From the NCBI GenBank assembly GCA_900766655.1, contig CAAFWE010000195.1:1-7621 (forward strand): a DNA stretch of 7,621 bases, in the 5' to 3' direction. The translations under genes were made by a program, and so were the position numbers. Below the pieces are notes generated by a model, which was not told the DNA's origin, did no database searches, and saw only the letters and a list, made by a program, of their open reading frames with translations. Positions 6,368 through 7,621 of this stretch are shown in pieces. The stretch is from an uncultured Alistipes sp. GTDB lineage: Bacteria > Bacteroidota > Bacteroidia > Bacteroidales > Rikenellaceae. The stretch's first letter is position 1. Every line of letters starts with the position of its first letter.

Positions 6368-7504
6368 ATGAAAACATTGAAGACATTGGCAGCTCTCTGC
6401 CTGAGCTTTGTGCTCGTTTGTTGTACTAGTGGCAATGGCTCCGATTCGGACGATATGCGAGGATTGGTTCTCAAGGTCGACAAGTACGAGATCTACGACA
6501 ATGGCACCGACATTGCAACATTCCACGTATATTTCGATGGCGTGGAGTTGGAAAGCGGTTACACCATCTACGACAACAACGACGAGCCACTCGAATCGAA
6601 GACATTCTCGGCAACTAAGGTTGGTATCTATGAGTTCTGGGCTGAGTATGGTGCAACAACAACCCGTACAAACACCAAGATCTCTGTTATCGCTACCCCA
6701 CCTGCAGCACCATCTGCACCAGTTGATAACAACCCTTCGAAGCTCAATTTCAACCGTCGCATTCTGCTTACTCAGTTCACCGGTATCGGTTGTGGCAACT
6801 GCCCACGAATGGTTAACGCATTGGACGATATAAAGAAGGACGAGCAGTACAACAACAATATTGCTATCGCTTCGGCTCACATCGGTGGTTACGCTGGAAA
6901 TGACCCTGCAGCGATGACTACAGAGTTGAACCTCGATGAGGCATACGGTATCGTTTACAATCCAGACCTTATTGCTGACTTCAAGCGCCATAACGACCAG
7001 GCTGCTACAGCAAGCAAGGCTTATATCTCGAAGATGATTAACACCGCTCTCAACCGCGTTAGCACACGAGGCTCAGTTGCTGTGAACTCTAAGTACCACG
7101 CAGACAAGAACTATGTTGTACTTACAGCTCTTGTTAAGGCATCAGAGAAGGCAGACTTCCGCATTGGTGCAATCTTGCTCGAGAATAACATTACTGGCGC
7201 GCAGTCGAACTACGGTATCGAGCCTAACGAGGGTGTAGACTTCAACAACCACAACAACTGCATTCGTCGCATCAAGAGCCAGCACCCAAGCAACCACGAC
7301 GACTTCTCGGGTTATGACTTGGGCGTAATCGAGGCTGGTAAGACCAAGACCTACGAGTTTGCATTCCCAATCTCGAAGACTTGGAAGGTCGAGGATCTCC
7401 ACGTTCTCGTATTCATCTCTACCCAGGAGGGCAGCAAGTGGTATGTTAACAATGTCGTAGATGCCGCTATCGATGGCACTACCGACTTCGAGTACACCGA
7501 GTAA
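6368..7504 (+). CDS. Omp28-related outer-membrane lipoprotein with Ig-like and thioredoxin-like domains
   Basis: A 378-aa lipoprotein of the Omp28-related family of Bacteroidota. The start gives a short signal peptide (MKTLKTLAALCLSFVLV) followed by a double cysteine, C18-C19, either of which could be the lipidated residue. The stretch after it (TSGNGSDSDD) is acidic and resembles the export signals that send Bacteroidota lipoproteins to the cell surface. Residues about 31-110 look like an Ig-like strand domain. A Pro/Ala linker (about 111-124) leads to a thioredoxin-like domain with LLTQFTGIGCGNCPRMV, C142-G-N-C145, and a possible cis-proline at P199 (VYNPD). The C-terminal part (about 230-378) is a beta region with the family-like segment GAILLENNITGAQSNYG. 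It is the last gene before a strong terminator and follows DUF6029 by 35 nt. It probably acts as a surface or outer-membrane thiol protein or as a partner of the DUF6029 barrel. The name does not imply it is itself a barrel porin. Confidence 0.9.
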   Translation: MKTLKTLAALCLSFVLVCCTSGNGSDSDDMRGLVLKVDKYEIYDNGTDIATFHVYFDGVELESGYTIYDNNDEPLESKTFSATKVGIYEFWAEYGATTTRTNTKISVIATPPAAPSAPVDNNPSKLNFNRRILLTQFTGIGCGNCPRMVNALDDIKKDEQYNNNIAIASAHIGGYAGNDPAAMTTELNLDEAYGIVYNPDLIADFKRHNDQAATASKAYISKMINTALNRVSTRGSVAVNSKYHADKNYVVLTALVKASEKADFRIGAILLENNITGAQSNYGIEPNEGVDFNNHNNCIRRIKSQHPSNHDDFSGYDLGVIEAGKTKTYEFAFPISKTWKVEDLHVLVFISTQEGSKWYVNNVVDAAIDGTTDFEYTE

Positions 7505-7525
7505 TACACACTCGCTATAACACGC

Positions 7526-7556
7526 AAACAGCGGCCTTTTGGCCGCTGTTTTTTTT
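7526..7556 (+). terminator. Rho-independent terminator at the end of the operon
   Basis: A perfect 11-bp stem (AAACAGCGGCC at 7526-7536 with GGCCGCTGTTT at 7541-7551) with a TTTT loop and eight consecutive T residues (7549-7556). It starts 21 nt after the TAA stop. With A residues on the 5' side it may also act weakly on the opposite strand, but only three A residues lie there, so forward action is favoured. Confidence 0.95.
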
Positions 7557-7582
7557 ATTGTATGATGTAACGCATACTTGCT

Positions 7583-7621
7583 ACAAACAAACAAACAAAC
7601 AAACAAACAAACAAACAAACA
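7583..7621. repeat. ACAA/TTGT tetranucleotide microsatellite running off the sequence end
   Basis: From 7583 to the last base the sequence is a perfect 4-bp repeat (C every fourth base from 7584 to 7620), 39 bp or 9.75 units, with no interruption. It lies 26 nt after the operon terminator. Its true length is unknown because the sequence stops inside it. It may be a real simple-sequence repeat near the next gene, possibly length-variable, or an assembly end caused by low complexity. Confidence 0.93.

Noticed and set aside
7558..7582. Possible promoter between the last terminator and the microsatellite
   Set aside because: TACTTGC near 7575 only loosely resembles the -7 box and spacing to an upstream TTG (7558-7560) is too short.
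7142..7618. Reverse-strand open frame starting in the microsatellite (repeated FVCL residues)
   Set aside because: It reads through the repeat, the terminator and antisense to the Omp28-like gene. The start is repeat-derived and there is no family signal.
7583..7621. Terminal repeat as a CRISPR array or mobile-element end
   Set aside because: The unit is 4 bp with no spacers. There are no terminal inverted repeats, transposase or cas genes in the window.

Overview
The window looks like a complete short-read assembly contig from a member of the Bacteroidota, most likely order Bacteroidales. The reasons are a DsbD-like protein with a fused C-terminal thioredoxin domain, a DUF6029-type outer-membrane protein, an Omp28-related lipoprotein, relaxed lipoboxes, A-rich start regions without clear Shine-Dalgarno sequences, and a TAnnTTTG-like promoter box. 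The codon style (Ser TCG, Glu GAG, Gln CAG, very few TTA/CTA/TCA) and the style of the large lipoprotein recall Alistipes/Rikenellaceae relatives, but the genus cannot be fixed from this sequence alone.

Both ends are technical or low-complexity. Bases 1-20 match the 3' end of the Illumina TruSeq read-2 adapter, so genomic sequence begins at 21. The last 39 bases are an ACAA microsatellite that runs off the end.

Layout, all genes on the + strand: (1) 21-895, the C-terminal part of a DsbD/CcdA-type membrane thiol-electron transporter, closed by a strong terminator at 921-949. (2) 950-1114, a short regulatory region with repeated ATGCGC/GCGCAT words and a candidate promoter near 1058. (3) 1115-4153, a 1012-aa cell-envelope lipoprotein that I do not recognise functionally. 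(4) A conspicuous hairpin without a U-tract at 4171-4198. (5) 4224-4724, a small secreted TlpA/redoxin-like thioredoxin (CKPC). (6) 4728-6332, a DUF6029-family outer-membrane protein starting 3 nt after the previous stop. (7) 6368-7504, an Omp28-related lipoprotein with an Ig-like domain and a thioredoxin-like domain (CGNC). (8) A strong terminator at 7526-7556, followed by the microsatellite.

The likely common theme is envelope thiol-disulfide chemistry. The DsbD-like protein would bring reducing electrons across the inner membrane. The TlpA-like protein and the Omp28-like lipoprotein carry CxxC sites in the periplasm or at the outer membrane. The large lipoprotein (seven Cys besides the anchor Cys) and the DUF6029 protein (a CSGGVC pair) are possible disulfide-bearing clients. 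Genes 1115-7504 are probably one transcription unit, perhaps with a weak internal promoter before the Omp28 gene. The functional link between the genes is inference from context.
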